Source: Anthopleura xanthogrammica (taxonomy: Eukaryota; Cnidaria; Anthozoa; Actiniaria; Actiniidae). Taken from it: DNA of 64,000 nucleotides. The stretch's first letter is position 1; each line of letters opens with the position of its first letter. Under the pieces are notes generated by a model. The model saw only the letters and a program-made list of their open reading frames with translations. It was not told the DNA's origin and did no database searches. This document shows positions 11,564 through 24,700 of the stretch, piece by piece. The stretch spans positions 8,494,208 to 8,558,207 of the forward strand of contig OZ025215.1 of the NCBI GenBank assembly GCA_964019055.1, written 5' to 3'. Both the position numbers and the translations under genes were made by a program.

Positions 11564-11638
11564 CGCTGTACTCCTACAACAGGATTTCATTAGCAGAAAC
11601 ATACCATCTTATCCAAGTGGCCTTTCCACTGTCTGTGT

Positions 11639-11644
11639 AATAAA
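11639..11644 (+). terminator. Poly(A) signal AATAAA of RB1CC1
   Basis: An exact AATAAA lies 76 bases after the RB1CC1 stop codon and is the first such hexamer downstream, so it is the likely 3'-end signal. A GCTTGGGC-family foldback element begins just after it. Confidence 0.6.
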
Positions 11645-11655
11645 TCTTCCTTTTT

Positions 11656-11772
11656 AGACCATACACCATTCCCTTTAGTATCATTTCTTTGTTTCTTATT
11701 GGTAATGGTAAAATGACACATGGTCTGAATAGAAAATATTATGCCAGAGCAGAAAAGTCTTACCTATCTTGT
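11656..11772. mobile_element. GCTTGGGC foldback family, copy 1 (decayed)
   Basis: Shares the pattern TTTAGTATCATTTCTTTGTT ... AAATGACACATGGTCTGAAT with 46683-46840, 51902-52112 and 63703-63878. It lies immediately past the RB1CC1 poly(A) signal. Confidence 0.6.
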
Positions 11773-13118
11773 ATTTCATACTTTCATTTCTTTTTCTTCT
11801 ATCCGTTGAGCCAAGTTAGAATTAGTACAGACTGATCAAATGGATAACAGCATAATAGTTGTCAAGTGTTTTGTAGGTTAGTGTCATGATGATAAACTCA
11901 AGTTGAAGAAACATTGAGTTTGTTAGGCATAAAAGGTGTTTGACACTGGAAAATAGTGAATATAATTGAACTAAAAAAAAAAGATATTGTAGCAGTTGTG
12001 GGCTTCTTATAAATCAATCAAGAATTTAGTAGAGAGAGGGGGGTTGAGGGTCACCAATACTCATTATACTCTAACAAAATTATAACCTCTTAGAAAGGTA
12101 GCACAATCATGAATACAATTTAGATGAGCTGAAAAGAAAGAGAAGTAGAATGTCCAGCTCAAAGTATGGGAACAGAACTTTATTCATCAGAATGAAATCA
12201 TAAATCCCTTTTGACTAGTACTTTGATAGTTTTTAGTGTGTATTGTATATTTATTTAGTATAGTAATTTAAACATATTAGTTTTTTGAAAAGCTTAATTA
12301 TGAACAACTGAGAGTGGTATTGCAAGGAAAAAAGAGTACAAAAAATTATGAAAAGGAAAAAAATTATTGGCAAACTGCTGTACAAACACCAAACGCCATA
12401 AAAAATTATTAAAAAATTCCAAAAATATTAATAAACTATTTCTATGATATCAACACAATAATATTGAACCAAACAGTTTTTTAAAAATCTATTTTTATGG
12501 TTGTTTTTCACATTAGGAACAAGGCTGCTATATTGCCTGCAAAGCATCATGGGAAGGGCTGGGGGTGCTTGCATATAGTGAGATATTGTGTATCAAAAAA
12601 TGTTATATTATATACTTTAATAATAGTATTAAAATCTTTACATATCTGTTTGATCTCTTCATTGTAATCTTTCAGAGATTCTCCTCCCTTTTGTTTTGAT
12701 TTTCAAAAAAAAAGAATTGCCTCTTCCTGTTTTGATAGTTCACCTTATCACATCTTTAATATTTCCATAGAATTTGACATTTTTAAGGAAAAACCCCAAA
12801 TGCTAGAAATTAGTAATATTGAAAACAGCAGAAATAAAGTTATTTCACAACATTCTTCACAGCCAAAATTAAGGCCGATTACCAGCCACATCAAACTGAT
12901 CAAGATGTGACCAGTTGACTTGACATTGTCATTGATCAACCATTATACCAGGACGAATAATGCAACGTTTTCACATGAGAGATTGTATTTCCTAAAGAAG
13001 AGTTCAACTGTATTGGCCTATAACATAACTGCTTTGAACCCCCTCTATACTACCAGTATAACGCTCACTAGTAAATTTTGAATGTATCTTATTCTAGGGT
13101 CATATCATCCTCTGTGAG
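11773..13118. other. RB1CC1-LRRC42 convergent spacer
   Basis: AT-rich sequence between two convergent genes; the far end would include the 3' UTR of LRRC42. No ORF with recognisable content. I found no clear AATAAA for LRRC42 close to its stop. Confidence 0.5.
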
Positions 13119-13253
13119 TATAGACCCCTTTCATGTGACATAAAAACAGCTTAATTTGGAAGACAAAAAAGAATTTCAATCTCCTGAGAATTGGTACCTA
13201 TTGCTTTGTCCTCCAAATTGATCTGCATTCTGACATGCTGAAAGGGGTCTATA
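13119..13253. mobile_element. TATAGACCCC MITE family, copy C (most complete)
   Basis: 135 bp, TATAGACCCCTTTCATGTGA to GAAAGGGGTCTATA, with both ends intact and AAAACAGCTTAATTTGGA pairing with the TCCAAATTGATCTG region. It lies about 65 bp past the LRRC42 stop and may be part of its 3' UTR. Confidence 0.85.
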
Positions 13254-13317
13254 AGAAGAACAGCTCTTTAACAGCACACCATGATGGAAATCAATGCTGA
13301 AACATGAGCTGATCAAA

Positions 13318-15579
13318 TCAAAATGCTAAATCTGCAAGACATATTTTTCTTTTCTTGTTGTCAACTTTAACATTACTTTTCATGTATGATTCCATCATGT
13401 CATCATCAGATCCCTCATCATCTTGATTGCTGGAAGTTGACTTCCTCTTGGTTGCGCTTGAAGCCAGGTTTGCCATATTAAGTGATTTGTTCGTAAATTT
13501 TGCCTTTTTATTTTCTACTGAATTCCCATCCAAATTCCTCTCCATTGTCCTTTTGACAGCAGTGAGAATAATGTGAGTTTCAGTCGCTTCTCTTGTTTTA
13601 ACTACCCTCTTGCACTTCAGAATGTTACTCTTGGCCTTTTTAACATAGAATGAGTTTGTTTTTTCATTTTCTGTGTTGTTTCTTTTACTTTTTAATGCTT
13701 TATTTGAGTTTGAAAGCCAGTCATCTATTACCAAAGATGCCCATCCTTCTGTTTTGATTGCATTTTCAGCATGAAACTCTGTGGACTTGATTAAAAATAG
13801 AATATTAATTTCTGTCAACTAGGACTTGCCAGGGAAAGGATTTGCCCTACTCACCCCCTTGATTCAAATTCAATTTATAGGAGCTTTGTACCATTATGTG
13901 AAGGCAGAAATGACAGGAGGAGGAACAATTGAATCTGGTCTGATGCGATTTACATAAGAAAGAATTCAGTTTCCCAGGGGAAAAATACTCTATTGTTGTG
14001 CTTCCTGTCATGGCTGCAATCGCATGATGGTGCGAGTGCAAAGCCTTTATTGAACCCTGAAAAAATTTCTTAGTCAGGTATGGATAACTTCCAGGTCATA
14101 GTCAGTGTAGTAGCCCATGGAGAAAAGGAGGATCAAATTGAAATTTAGCACATTAGGATTTGTGGAGGGACTAGAGAAAAACCCCTTGAATGAGAGAATG
14201 AATTCTTGTCGAAACAATGACATTAACTTACGCTTGGTGATAACTTCAGATTGGTTTCCTTCGTCAGTCTTGCTACTCCTCTTCCCATGGTAATACTTGT
14301 CCCAGATAGATTTAGCGCAGTGAGTTGTGAGAAGGTTGTCAGATATCTGACTGACAGATCACTGATCCCAGGATTACATGAGAGATCCAGGGTGGATAAA
14401 CTAAGTGGGCCAGCTCCCATGACACGGAGAGGTAGGGTAAAATTCTTCAGGTCACTGTCCTTCAGACCATTGTCTTTCAAGTTAAGTTTTAGAAGACTGT
14501 TAAATGAAAAAAAAATTTCTTAGAATAAAGATTTCTCTAATAAGGGGTCCATAGTCCCCTTCCTCAAACCGACCCTAACTAATTCAAACTGGTTAGAGCT
14601 GTGCTCTAGGGTCATACATAAGCCTGACTCTATCTTTTGGGCCACTATGCAAGCTAGTCATACATGGACTATATAACAGCTGTCACAGGCACCTTTGCAT
14701 GCTCTCAGTTTGACGCTGTTAAGCTGTGTCACTGCTGTACTTTGCTGTGGTGATTAGCAACATGGGTTTTTTAATTCCATCATTCTAATCTGCATCTCCA
14801 AATAGGGATTTCAGAACCACTATCCCACTGGGCCAGCCCTAAAAGATAGAAATTGGGTAGTTCTTGATGTCTTTTTACTATTATTATCTTAGTTATAAAT
14901 TCCTACTATGGATACCAACCTTGTTACCTTGGCAACATGTGCTAATAACTCGTGATCACTCCCAAGCAAGCAGTGGCTCAGGTCCAACTCAGTTAAATAA
15001 GGATAGCACTGAAGATAATTGACTTCATTTACTTCAAGGTACCGATTCTTTAAGCTCAGCTTGGATAGTACGAGACTTTCATAAGCATCACAGAAAAGCT
15101 GTAAATTCTGCTGACATCCTTTTGGGAAACCTCCGTTTATCTGAACTCTCTTGAAAAGTTCTTTGCCCACGATTTCAGGAAAGCCACAAAGAGATTCCAC
15201 CATTGTAATATTCTTAGCCACGAAGTCAAGGCAGATGGAAAACAACGACGTGGGAGAGGTTTTCCCATTTTGAACTTTTAGTGAGCAAGTTGCAGCTGTT
15301 AAAAAAAAATACGATTTTCATCTCAATGAGCTTTTTACACATAGCAGACTCATAACATATGTAAAAATAGAATATGTAAAGCCATTTTTAAAGCCTCATA
15401 GTACGTGTTCCAATACCTTTGGGTTCTTTGTCAATGAGATAGTTTTTCGCATTTTCTTTCGTCGAGAATTCATAGCCAGGAGGAACTTGAAGTTGGCCGT
15501 ATTTATCCCTTGTGTAATACAACCCAACTTCATCTCCCCCAGGAAATGAATCATCTAAACGTCTTGAACTGAAAGGCAT
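13318..15579 (-). CDS. LRRC42: LRRC42, leucine-rich repeat-containing protein 42
   Basis: Coding exons on the minus strand: 15579-15417 (ATG), 15295-14920, 14496-14232, 13785-13318 (stop TGA). All phases agree and give about 423 aa, close to human LRRC42 (428 aa). Matches to the family include SLCGFPEIVGKELF, FCDAYESLVLSKLSLKNRYL, YLTELDLSHCLLGSDHELL (LRR), LSTLDLSCNPGISDLSVRYL (LRR) and KTEGWASLVIDDW. The C-terminus is Lys/Ser-rich, probably disordered and nuclear-targeting. The start of the last exon is uncertain: 13785 gives the family-like length, whereas the TAG at 13819-13821 would start it at 13818 and add 11 residues. Molecular function of the family is poorly known. The gene converges on RB1CC1 and follows GLIS on the same strand. 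Confidence 0.9.
13879..14050. mobile_element. GGCTTTGCACCAT MITE family, copy 1
   Basis: Decayed left end GAGCTTTGTACCATTATGTG and better right end CATGATGGTGCGAGTGCAAAG. It shares CCATGACAGGAGG-type arms and GAATTCAGTTTCCCAGGGG with copies at 45858 and 48921. In the last intron of LRRC42. Confidence 0.75.
14497..14919. other. LRRC42 intron 2
   Basis: Ordinary intron sequence; no repeat or element recognised. Confidence 0.6.
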
Positions 15580-15636
15580 AATGAAGATCGTAAGCTCTTG
15601 TTACAGAAAATTCTGAGGGGAAACTTTTTTCAGATC

Positions 15637-15680
15637 AGCCGCCATGTTTTGGTTGGTTCATCTTCAACTTTCCCGCCAAA
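15637..15680 (-). promoter_or_regulatory. LRRC42 promoter: YY1-like and E2F-like sites
   Basis: On the gene's strand AACATGGCGGCT (15637-15648) fits the YY1 consensus that often marks transcription starts, and TTTCCCGCCAAA (15669-15680) fits E2F. Both lie 60-100 bp upstream of the LRRC42 ATG. The ATG inside the YY1 site opens a 14-codon uORF that stops before the main start. Function is inferred from position. Confidence 0.5.
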
Positions 15681-15749
15681 AGTATACACGTGACAAAAAC
15701 AATGCACAGGAAGCCCAATAATGAGCTATACTCTCAAACTCGTTGCACA

Positions 15750-18146
15750 ACGACTGTCTTGCACAACTAAAACAATGCAAAAAATAACAATTTTAAGAAC
15801 ATTATTGCAAAAATCTGTATTTTTAAAACTCAAAAAATGATTTGAATGTCAATTGGTTATTTTTTTAGAACACGGTTTTAAATGTTTTGGCGCTGGGATT
15901 CCTTTGTTACGAGTAAGCCTGGACTTCCTGGACATACTGGTAACTTGGTAACTTGGATGAAAATAAAGGTTTGAAAGTTGAAGCCAAGTGGAGGAGATAA
16001 AGAAACATGCTGCCTTTTGGACAAGAAAACTTCAAATTTAGACGCTTATATAGCTCAAGGTATGTACAATAAGCTTTAATTTAAAAGGGGTATTTTTAAC
16101 ATAACGAAAACCTATTTGGAAAGGCGTAAGTTTTGGAATTTTTCGATGCTACTTTGTCTTGTCTGGTCTATCCTTTCTCCGTCTTCATTATTGCAAAGAT
16201 TCTATAAAAGACTCTCTCCTACTCAGTACTGCTCAAATTTTTAAACTATAAACTAAATAAGAAATAAAAGCAGTCAACAAAGAAACAGAGTTCACAGTTT
16301 TTATTTGCTCTCTTACTCCTCAATATACAAGTTTTCTTTCACAACTTCTTTGCTTTACTAAAATTGTCTTCACTACTAGCATGGTTTAAGCTTATTAGTT
16401 AGATAACGTAATTTAGAAAGAGCAAAAATAAAAGCCAGGATACACAAATACAAAATAATTCTCAAGTCTGTGCTGTATAACATAATTATGTATTTATATA
16501 GACAATAAGCAATTATTGAACGAGGTTGAGCAAAATATCGTGATTTGTTAGTGGCGAGCAAGCAATTATTTGCCGATGCCGAAGGCAGAGGCAAATAATT
16601 GATTGCAAGTAAACGCGTTTATCATTCAAATTATTTTTTCTAATCTTTGAGGGGCAGTGCGAGTCAAACAATAACAAAGAAGTCAGCTCATTTCTTCAGG
16701 GAAGCGAGCCATTGTCAAATACGGCGTTACTGCGCATGAGCAAACCGTTATTTGCAGTAAGATGGCTGTGCACCGTATTGCGCATGAGCAGACCGTTATT
16801 TGTAGGCAGTTATTTGCAGTTCTCTCGGCCAATCAAAATGAGGGAAAAAATAATTTGAATGATAAACGCGTTTACTCAGCTTCTTGTCTTGAGGATATTG
16901 AATGAAATATTTCTCTGTGAATGTCTTGGTGTCTTTCAGCAGTCACAGAACGTCCGGCTGAATGTTTAATGTTCAAAGTTTTTTCATAACGTTCAACGAA
17001 TAATCACATAATAACTGATACCATGTGACTGATTATCTTTGAAGAGGCAGTTAACATAAATTTAGATATAGGATGAATTTTAGCTAGAAAATTTCAAGGT
17101 TTATATCCAAGCTTTCAACCTTACTGTTTGATCAAATTGTGATGAGTGAGAATGTGCTTGACTACTAAAGTGCAGTTTCTTATTACGGAAAAACCAGATA
17201 TGTTTTCATGTATCTGCAGCCGACACCGGGGTTTTTGGGATTCTTTGTAATAGAAAGCTATATAGATGGATTTGTATGGGTTGCAGAACATGAAACATGC
17301 CATATAAAATCTAAAAAGTCCTAACCAAAACAGTTAATGAATGCAGCTTAATGTTGAGAATAAAGTAAATTAGATTTCCCAAATGTTCTTGTTAAACATT
17401 ATGGGAAAGGTCTAAGCTTGGTAAATACATCTAAATAAATATATAATGTAAGATGTAAAGTTTGTGAAGTAATTAAAAGTCAAAGTGTTTGACTTCCAGA
17501 TAACATAGAGAAGTATTTCCTAACTATTAATAGCAGCTAGATTTAATAGAACAGTTGAGAGGATTTTTATATGATGTGAAAAATAACAGAATTAGAATTC
17601 TGTGGTCAACTCGTTTTCCGTATCATATCACTGACTTGCTCGCGGACTCGCTTGTTCACAATATGATGGGAAACTCGTGAATAAAAAACGATATCACACT
17701 CTTAACATGTTATAATCTATATATATATATTAAGAATGAGATATATATGTTTGGTGATGATTATGAAGTGCAGATATATATAATAATACTATAATTCAGC
17801 TATAATAATGGTCATAATCATAAAGAAGTATTATTTTCCTTAATGAGAATCAACAAGCAACAAGAGTAATATACAGATTATTCAAGTTTTATTGCAATTA
17901 TTCACACGTTATTTCATCATTGGAGCAAGATAGTGTATTAGATATAGACACAGTATTTGAATTCTTATGTACATATAACAACATTAGAGATAAGGAAATA
18001 TATGGGGTTAATTAGGAGGTTATAGCATTTTATTAAGTCAGTTTTTATATAGATTGTCCTAAAAACTTAAGATAAGTTGAAACTGATTATTTGATAATTA
18101 TTAACTAATATAATTACTTGATTGTCAGACTAAGCACTCTTTGATA
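15750..18146. other. LRRC42-GLIS spacer
   Basis: No gene seen. It holds the foldback listed at 16609 and AT-rich sequence with a TATATA stretch near 17720. The GLIS 3' UTR would run into the right part; TTTATT (AATAAA on the gene strand) occurs at 18028-18033. Confidence 0.5.
16609..16875. mobile_element. Foldback element with perfect 32-bp inverted ends
   Basis: Left arm begins GTAAACGCGTTTATCATTCA (16609-16640). Its exact reverse complement is 16844-16875. The interior has a tandem repeat of TGCGCATGAGCA and CCGTTATTTG. A smaller inverted pair (GCAATTATTTGCC / GGCAAATAATTG) lies just outside the left end. Confidence 0.85.
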
Positions 18147-18483
18147 TAGCAATACTTCATGTTCACTAACAATAGCATTGTGAAGGTACACTGTAATAGC
18201 TGGGTTTCAATCAGCTGATAAAAGTCTTTGAATCTCATTATCTGCTCCAAATGGTGATCAAACACTGACCATCATGTGCTGTCAGCCAGAAAGAATTCTA
18301 TTGAAAACTTGTGATTCAGCTGAGGAACATTCCGCACGAGACAGGAAATGACGTCAAGTGAAACCCAGCTATATGCCAATCATTTTCAGAAAAGCTCTTC
18401 ACAACTTGTTTTGTTTTACTAGCCAATCCATCTCTGGTTGGTACATGAATGACAAAGGCTTACATCACATGAAGTATTGCTAT
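18147..18483. mobile_element. Nested foldback downstream of GLIS
   Basis: Outer arms TAGCAATACTTCATGT (18147-18162) and ACATGAAGTATTGCTA (18468-18483). Inner arms AGCTGGGTTTCA (about 18198) and TGAAACCCAGCT (about 18370). A perfect CRE, TGACGTCA, lies at 18349-18356 next to the inner right arm. Confidence 0.75.
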
Positions 18484-18721
18484 TAGATGAAAATTAGGTT
18501 TTTATATTAAGAACTTAATAAAGAAATCCTGTATATCTTCAATGAGATTTTTGCAAGCTTAAAACTCACACGAGATTTAGCAATTTTACACACTAACATT
18601 AAAAATATTCTTTTTTGAATGTACAAAGGTGTGACTGTTGGATCTGTTATGCTTGGTTGCTTTGTAACAAATCTTAGTTCACCCCTAATAAACTAATATT
18701 AGTCTAATAATCTTGACAACG

Positions 18722-21700
18722 TCATGCTGAGGATAGAGGTTTTAGGGTATCTTCAAAAGTTGGAATCTCCATACTACTAAGCACTTGAGTATAGTAATGT
18801 TCTTGCGGTTCCCCAATTGTGGGTGTGGTAGCCCTGGCAACAGGTGGTTGGGGGCTGGTATATGGATACATTCCTTCCTGGGGGTTCCAAGAGTTTTGCA
18901 TGTCTGTTGGCATAGGTGCATAGTTGTTATTTTCTAAGGATCCTATCATACCCTCGGTACTTTTTCTAAGTGCTTCTAGTGTATGCTGTTGTTTGGCATA
19001 TTCATCAGGTACACCCAGATCAACTAGCGGTCTTGTAACTCCTTCTCCTAAGAGCTCTCTCTTTGAAGTCTTGGTTCCTCTAAGTTTTTGCTTATTCTGA
19101 AAAAAAGAATGGAGCAGAATTATACATTTTGAAATATTTTTCAGCTTCCCTATAAGCGGAAATTTATGCAAGATTCTACTACCCGCTAATTTAGGGAAGG
19201 GAGTAGAAATCTTCCTAGAACTGAATTTTTCTGGAGCTGTTTTGTTCAATATACATGATCAATCAAACTTCTAACTAAATTATAATCTTTAGTACTTTAC
19301 ATAAAATATCTTTTTATATGCCATGATCTGCAAAAGTTTCCTATCTCACAGATGTTTACGTGAAAGATAAAACATGAGCAGGAGACCTTTATGGGGATTT
19401 AAGATGGCGAGCCGCAGGCGAGCCGTTTTAGCCCCATAAAGGTCGGACGCGAATGTTTTATCTCACTTATCAAAGGTCTAGGATAGTTAGGTCATGTGTT
19501 ACTTAAATTTTACTTAAATTTTCAAGATAAAAGCACTTTTCACCGAGAAAATCTGAGTTAAAGTTGTATGCAAATCAGGACGAATCTCTTGCCGATTTAA
19601 AAACTCGGTCATGGTTGTGATTTTCTATTGTGTTTGGCCTTATGAATATTAATGAATTTGATAACAATATATCAATATCCAATCTGTTAACAACAATTTC
19701 TCTGAAATATTTCTTCAAGTTTTCATCTCAAAGTAGTTGTATGTATAATATAATTAACGAACCATTTGATGTATTTTTAATATGATTAGTACCTTTGGTC
19801 CATTATTATTAGGGACTTTGCCACTAGCATGTTGCTTGAAGTGCTTCCTCAATGAGCTAGGGTCTGTATACCTCTTTGGACATCCTGGGACTTGACAAGC
19901 ATAGGGTTTCTAAGGAACAAAGTTAACAGATTAGTCAGTTACAAATGTTGTTGCCTCAAAAATTTTATATTAATCCCCCTCCTTTCCCTTCCCCTCCACA
20001 CCCGTCCCTCCTCCAAAAAATATTTTTCCCCGCAAAAAAGTACACTATCAAAACATATACAGGTCTGAATTCAACCTTTTCCGAAATTGCTAGAATGACT
20101 GACAAACAATGGCTCCAAGTCGAGGTTGGACTTGATATAATACAGTAAATGTATGAACACATCAAGAACAACCTTGACTTTGAACAATTATTGTTTCATG
20201 GTCACTCAAGTGAATATTTCAGGAAAGGTCTATTTTTAAGAACTGTTTTTGGATACTTTAGTGTTTTACCTATCTTAAAAGACAATCAATCATACAGTTG
20301 TTATTATTTTCATAATTGATATAATTTAAGCAATTTAGATAGGCTAGTTTTCAAAATAATAGTTAACATTGAGTAATAAACATTGAAAACAGTCATATTT
20401 GATAAGTTAGTGCTACAAATTCTAGTTTTTTTATTTGTCATTTTGATGTCAACCTAAAAGAGCTTCATATTTCATAAGAAGCATGTTATAACTATTAAAG
20501 TCTATTATAATAAATCCTTGCTAAAATATGGTGACAGATGTTGACTAGAGGTGTCAAAAATATTGATAAAGCTAATCAAAAGTGAAGGATGTTTGTCATT
20601 ATAGTTCTAAAGCTATCTGTATGTCTTGACAGGTCCACTAGTTGATATAGCACACCAATCCTTCAAGTTAGACACAGTGGTTAAAGCCTGACATTAATTA
20701 TTTGTGATTGAAAGAAAAATTATTTTCTAAGAGGCCATTTGATTAAAGTTAAGCTCATTCCTAGCAAAACTAACAGTAAAATTAGCTTCAAAAATAACTG
20801 TATTCAAAAAAAAATTAATTTCAAAGATGGACTGCTGTTTTTGTGAATTATAGCTTATTAGTTGTAAAAGTGTATAATGAAATAACAGTTGAACCAATTG
20901 AAGCCAATCTCTTTTTCAGCCAAGAATAATTAGTATTCTCTATAATTTTTATTGCCACAGAACTCAGTTTGGTAATGGTCTGTAATGCAGTATCCCGTGT
21001 GTCACACAAAAAATAAACCCTGTAGGGGATACTTTTAGTCATGATAATGCCAATTATGTTATACCAAATGCATGAAAAAATTGGATTTTAAGGATGAAAG
21101 CAATTAAAATATACAACCTAAGAATTATGAGACACTCTTGCTCTTTTTAAACCCCTAGGGGACAAAAACAGAACCAGAGGTCACTATAGAAAAACTATGA
21201 CCCCCCCCCCCCCCTCCATCCTGCGTCCACGATCACACGTAATTAACATTCAAAATATAAGTCACAAGACATAACAGCTGGCATGTTGTTTTGGTGTTAC
21301 ATTGATGATAATCGAAATTTTTTTAAGTTGCATAAAAATTTACCTGGATATTCATTGTTTTCACATATTAAATATATATGATGGTAATGACAATGGTGAT
21401 AATGATAATAATAATGGAAACTTTATTTCATAAATTTTCATGCAAACAGTTGTGAATCTCCTGTTTGGCTAATATTGTCATGATAGTGACTCAGAAACAT
21501 GGACAATTTGATATCCTCTTAGTCAAGATATATAACCCAGGAAATGCATGTATTTGATGTCTGTTTTATCAATTAATCCTGCATGCTACAACCAAGTACT
21601 AGTTTGGTTGTTTTCTTAGCAACGAAAGTATTCTAATAATTTGACAGCCAATGGATTAGTCAGTAGAACAGACAATATACGCTACAATTAGTATACCACT

Positions 21701-24700
21701 TTTATGTACTCATTTCTAAAATAATATACCCGTACATAAAATTCAACTTGAATTAAGAACTACTACAGAAATCTTGGCAACCAGGAAAAAATAGATATTT
21801 ATGAAGTTTTTAAGGCCTTTTGCTAAGAATATTTTATGTTCAATAGAATACTTCACAAATGGAATTCAAAATAGCTGATATTAAGTAGTGGTATGGATTA
21901 AAATAGCTTCTTTAAATTTTGATGGATTTAAGATTAAAACGAACTAATTATTTCACTTTTGAAAAAAAAGTGAAATAATAGTTTCTTTATTGGACATAAT
22001 GATGATGAGGAGAGTAGAAATAAAAGCTATTAACAGCTATTAATATTTTAATACATTTTGGGTTTATTGATGATAGGTTACTGTTAAAATTGGTTTTTGA
22101 AATTAAGACAAGAGTTCAATGAAGAAAAATAAGATTATTTCTCCGGGGGAAATTGTAAGGCATTTCTTTGCATTTTCTCATAATCCCCACTTAGAATATT
22201 GTTCAACATGATAAAATAATACAGTATTATAAGAATCAATGACAAATAATAATGATTAGAATGATAACAATGATGATGTAGGTTACAAAAATAAACTTAA
22301 ACCCATACATAATGATAACTAAAAAATACACAATCATAACTCTTAACTCCAATACACATTAAAATAAGAACAACCACACATATATAAATTTTTAAGGCCA
22401 ACATTACGTATGCATTAAACTTACTGTGTCCAGGTGTGTACGTTGATGCTTTGCTCGATCTGACGAGTTTGAAAAGGCTTTTGGACATGCAGGAAACTGG
22501 CAGATGTATGGTTTTTCTCCAGTGTGGGATCGCATGTGTATTTTAAGATTTTCTAGTCTTGAGAATGCTTTATTACATCCTGGATGCTGAAGGGAAAAAA
22601 TACAAAAAAATAAATTCATAAATAAATAAAATAATAAATAAATTTTAAAATACGATTTTTTTTTTTTCTAAGAAAATGAATTTATAAATTTTGAAAACAT
22701 CATTCTTATCTACTCAGCATTAATTAACTCAATGAGTGCAATTATTTTTTATATATATTTTAAGTAGAAATTTAAGCACTTTTCTACCTTTTCCACTTTA
22801 CTATTGAGCTTTTATTGAGAGCCATAAAGTTTGAAATCCGATCCCAAGTGATCAAGGAATTTCATAAAAACGAAAAAATATATATAGTATTTCTGTTTGT
22901 TTTACAAATTATTTAAAAAGCCAAGGCATTTTCTGAATTAATTTGTGGTTAGGTTCTAGAATATGGCAAAAAATGTTTGATACCACTTTGGAATGAAAAT
23001 AAATTTTGCATCAGAAGACGATGTTCAAACGTGTTTCGTAGTTATAGTTAAGTGATCAAATGACCGTTTGTGCTTGCAGATGTTCTTTGTTTTTCTTAAA
23101 GGGGGGGCACGACTCAAATTGTTCCTATGTCGATTTTATTTGAACATAGAGCCAAAGTTATTTGTTTGACAATGATAAAGTGCATCAATAAATAAATTGT
23201 AGCATTATTGTTTAAGGATGGGTTTAGTTTATGTTTGGGGAAGAAGAACGTTGCTCTCTGTCTCTTTCTCCCTCCTTCTCTATTGTGGTTTTGTAGTTGT
23301 TTTTGTTTTTCCTCTTTTGGTCTACAATGAGAAAGATTGCTTTAAATTACTCCAGCCTTCAAAAAAACATTTCATTGACGCGTGATCTTTTCTCTTCCTT
23401 GCCCGTTTTTCGTTCTTTCGCATGTTCATTTTTCCCTTGTTTCTCACAACAACAAAAAACCCTCAAATTTTCAACAAGAATAAGAAACCGGCACTTCGTA
23501 AATGAATGTAAAATTTTCTAAGTTTCATGCAGATATCGTGTGTTCCTCGTTTGCCAGATTATTTATAAACCAACGTAAGTCCTTAAAACTTCCTGCAACA
23601 CTCTTTTGAGTTCTTTAAACCAGATAAAAGTTTCAAAATAGAATTTTTTCAATAATTCACTTCCTATTTTTAAAAATTGTTCGGAAACAACGAACTTTCT
23701 AGATATTTGAAAAAAATATATATTCGTAACGAAACACGATAAATGAAACTTCTTTTAAAAACAAGTACTTCCCTTTCAGCATTTTAAGCAACACTAGGGA
23801 ATTAAACTCGAACTCAACAGTTACTTAAGCTAACGATAAGAGATATGAGCAAGAGTTTTCTAAGCTAAAATCTCCTAAAACGAAGCATTTTTGGTAAGTC
23901 TTTTTTAAATTCCTTCTTTCCGTGATCTTTCAGTGTCGCTTATTTTTCTTTAGTATTGGATGTCGTGCCTCAAAGTTGGTTTTATTTTCTCTTTAAGTCA
24001 CTCTTTTGTCTTATCATTGATTGTTTTCAATTATGTAGTCCAGAAGGACTCCCCTCTTTTTGTTTCCTGGCATTCTTATTTTAGCTTTTGCTTTCGTGAT
24101 GTTTTTGCTCGGGGTTTTTCATTTCAAATCTATCCCAATTTATGCGGTAATTAATGACTAAAGTGGACGACCAAGCGACCAACACAAAACAATCTAATAC
24201 CCAATACAGCCGTGTTTTTGTTCTCCAAACATGTTATCTAAACTCCCTTTTTGTTCGGTGTTTTCTTTAATACTGCCAGGCCCGTTGTCCAATATTTTTC
24301 TCGAAAAATACTGAAAAAATTCTTGAAGCACTAATTCTACTCAAAATTTATAGAAATCCAACTTCAAACTCTCGGCTTTCCTTGGCTCAAGTCGAGACTA
24401 CTTCAAGTCACTTCGACACAGGTGCTTCTGTCGAAATATTTGACATTGTGCTAACTTCAGTACAAATATGTACAATAAATGTTGAAGGCTCGTGTCTAGA
24501 ACGCTTTTTTATAGTAAATTAAAGCGAAACCAAACTCAACTTACTTTTGTTCTGATGTTTACCTTGCTTTTCGATTTAATTAATCTATGTAAATGTCAAA
24601 AAATGGACAATTCGAGATGTCTGAGTAAAACATGCTAAGTCAACATAAGAACAGACAGACCGCCGGCTCCTGTGGTTGGATCGACTTGACCACTGATCAT

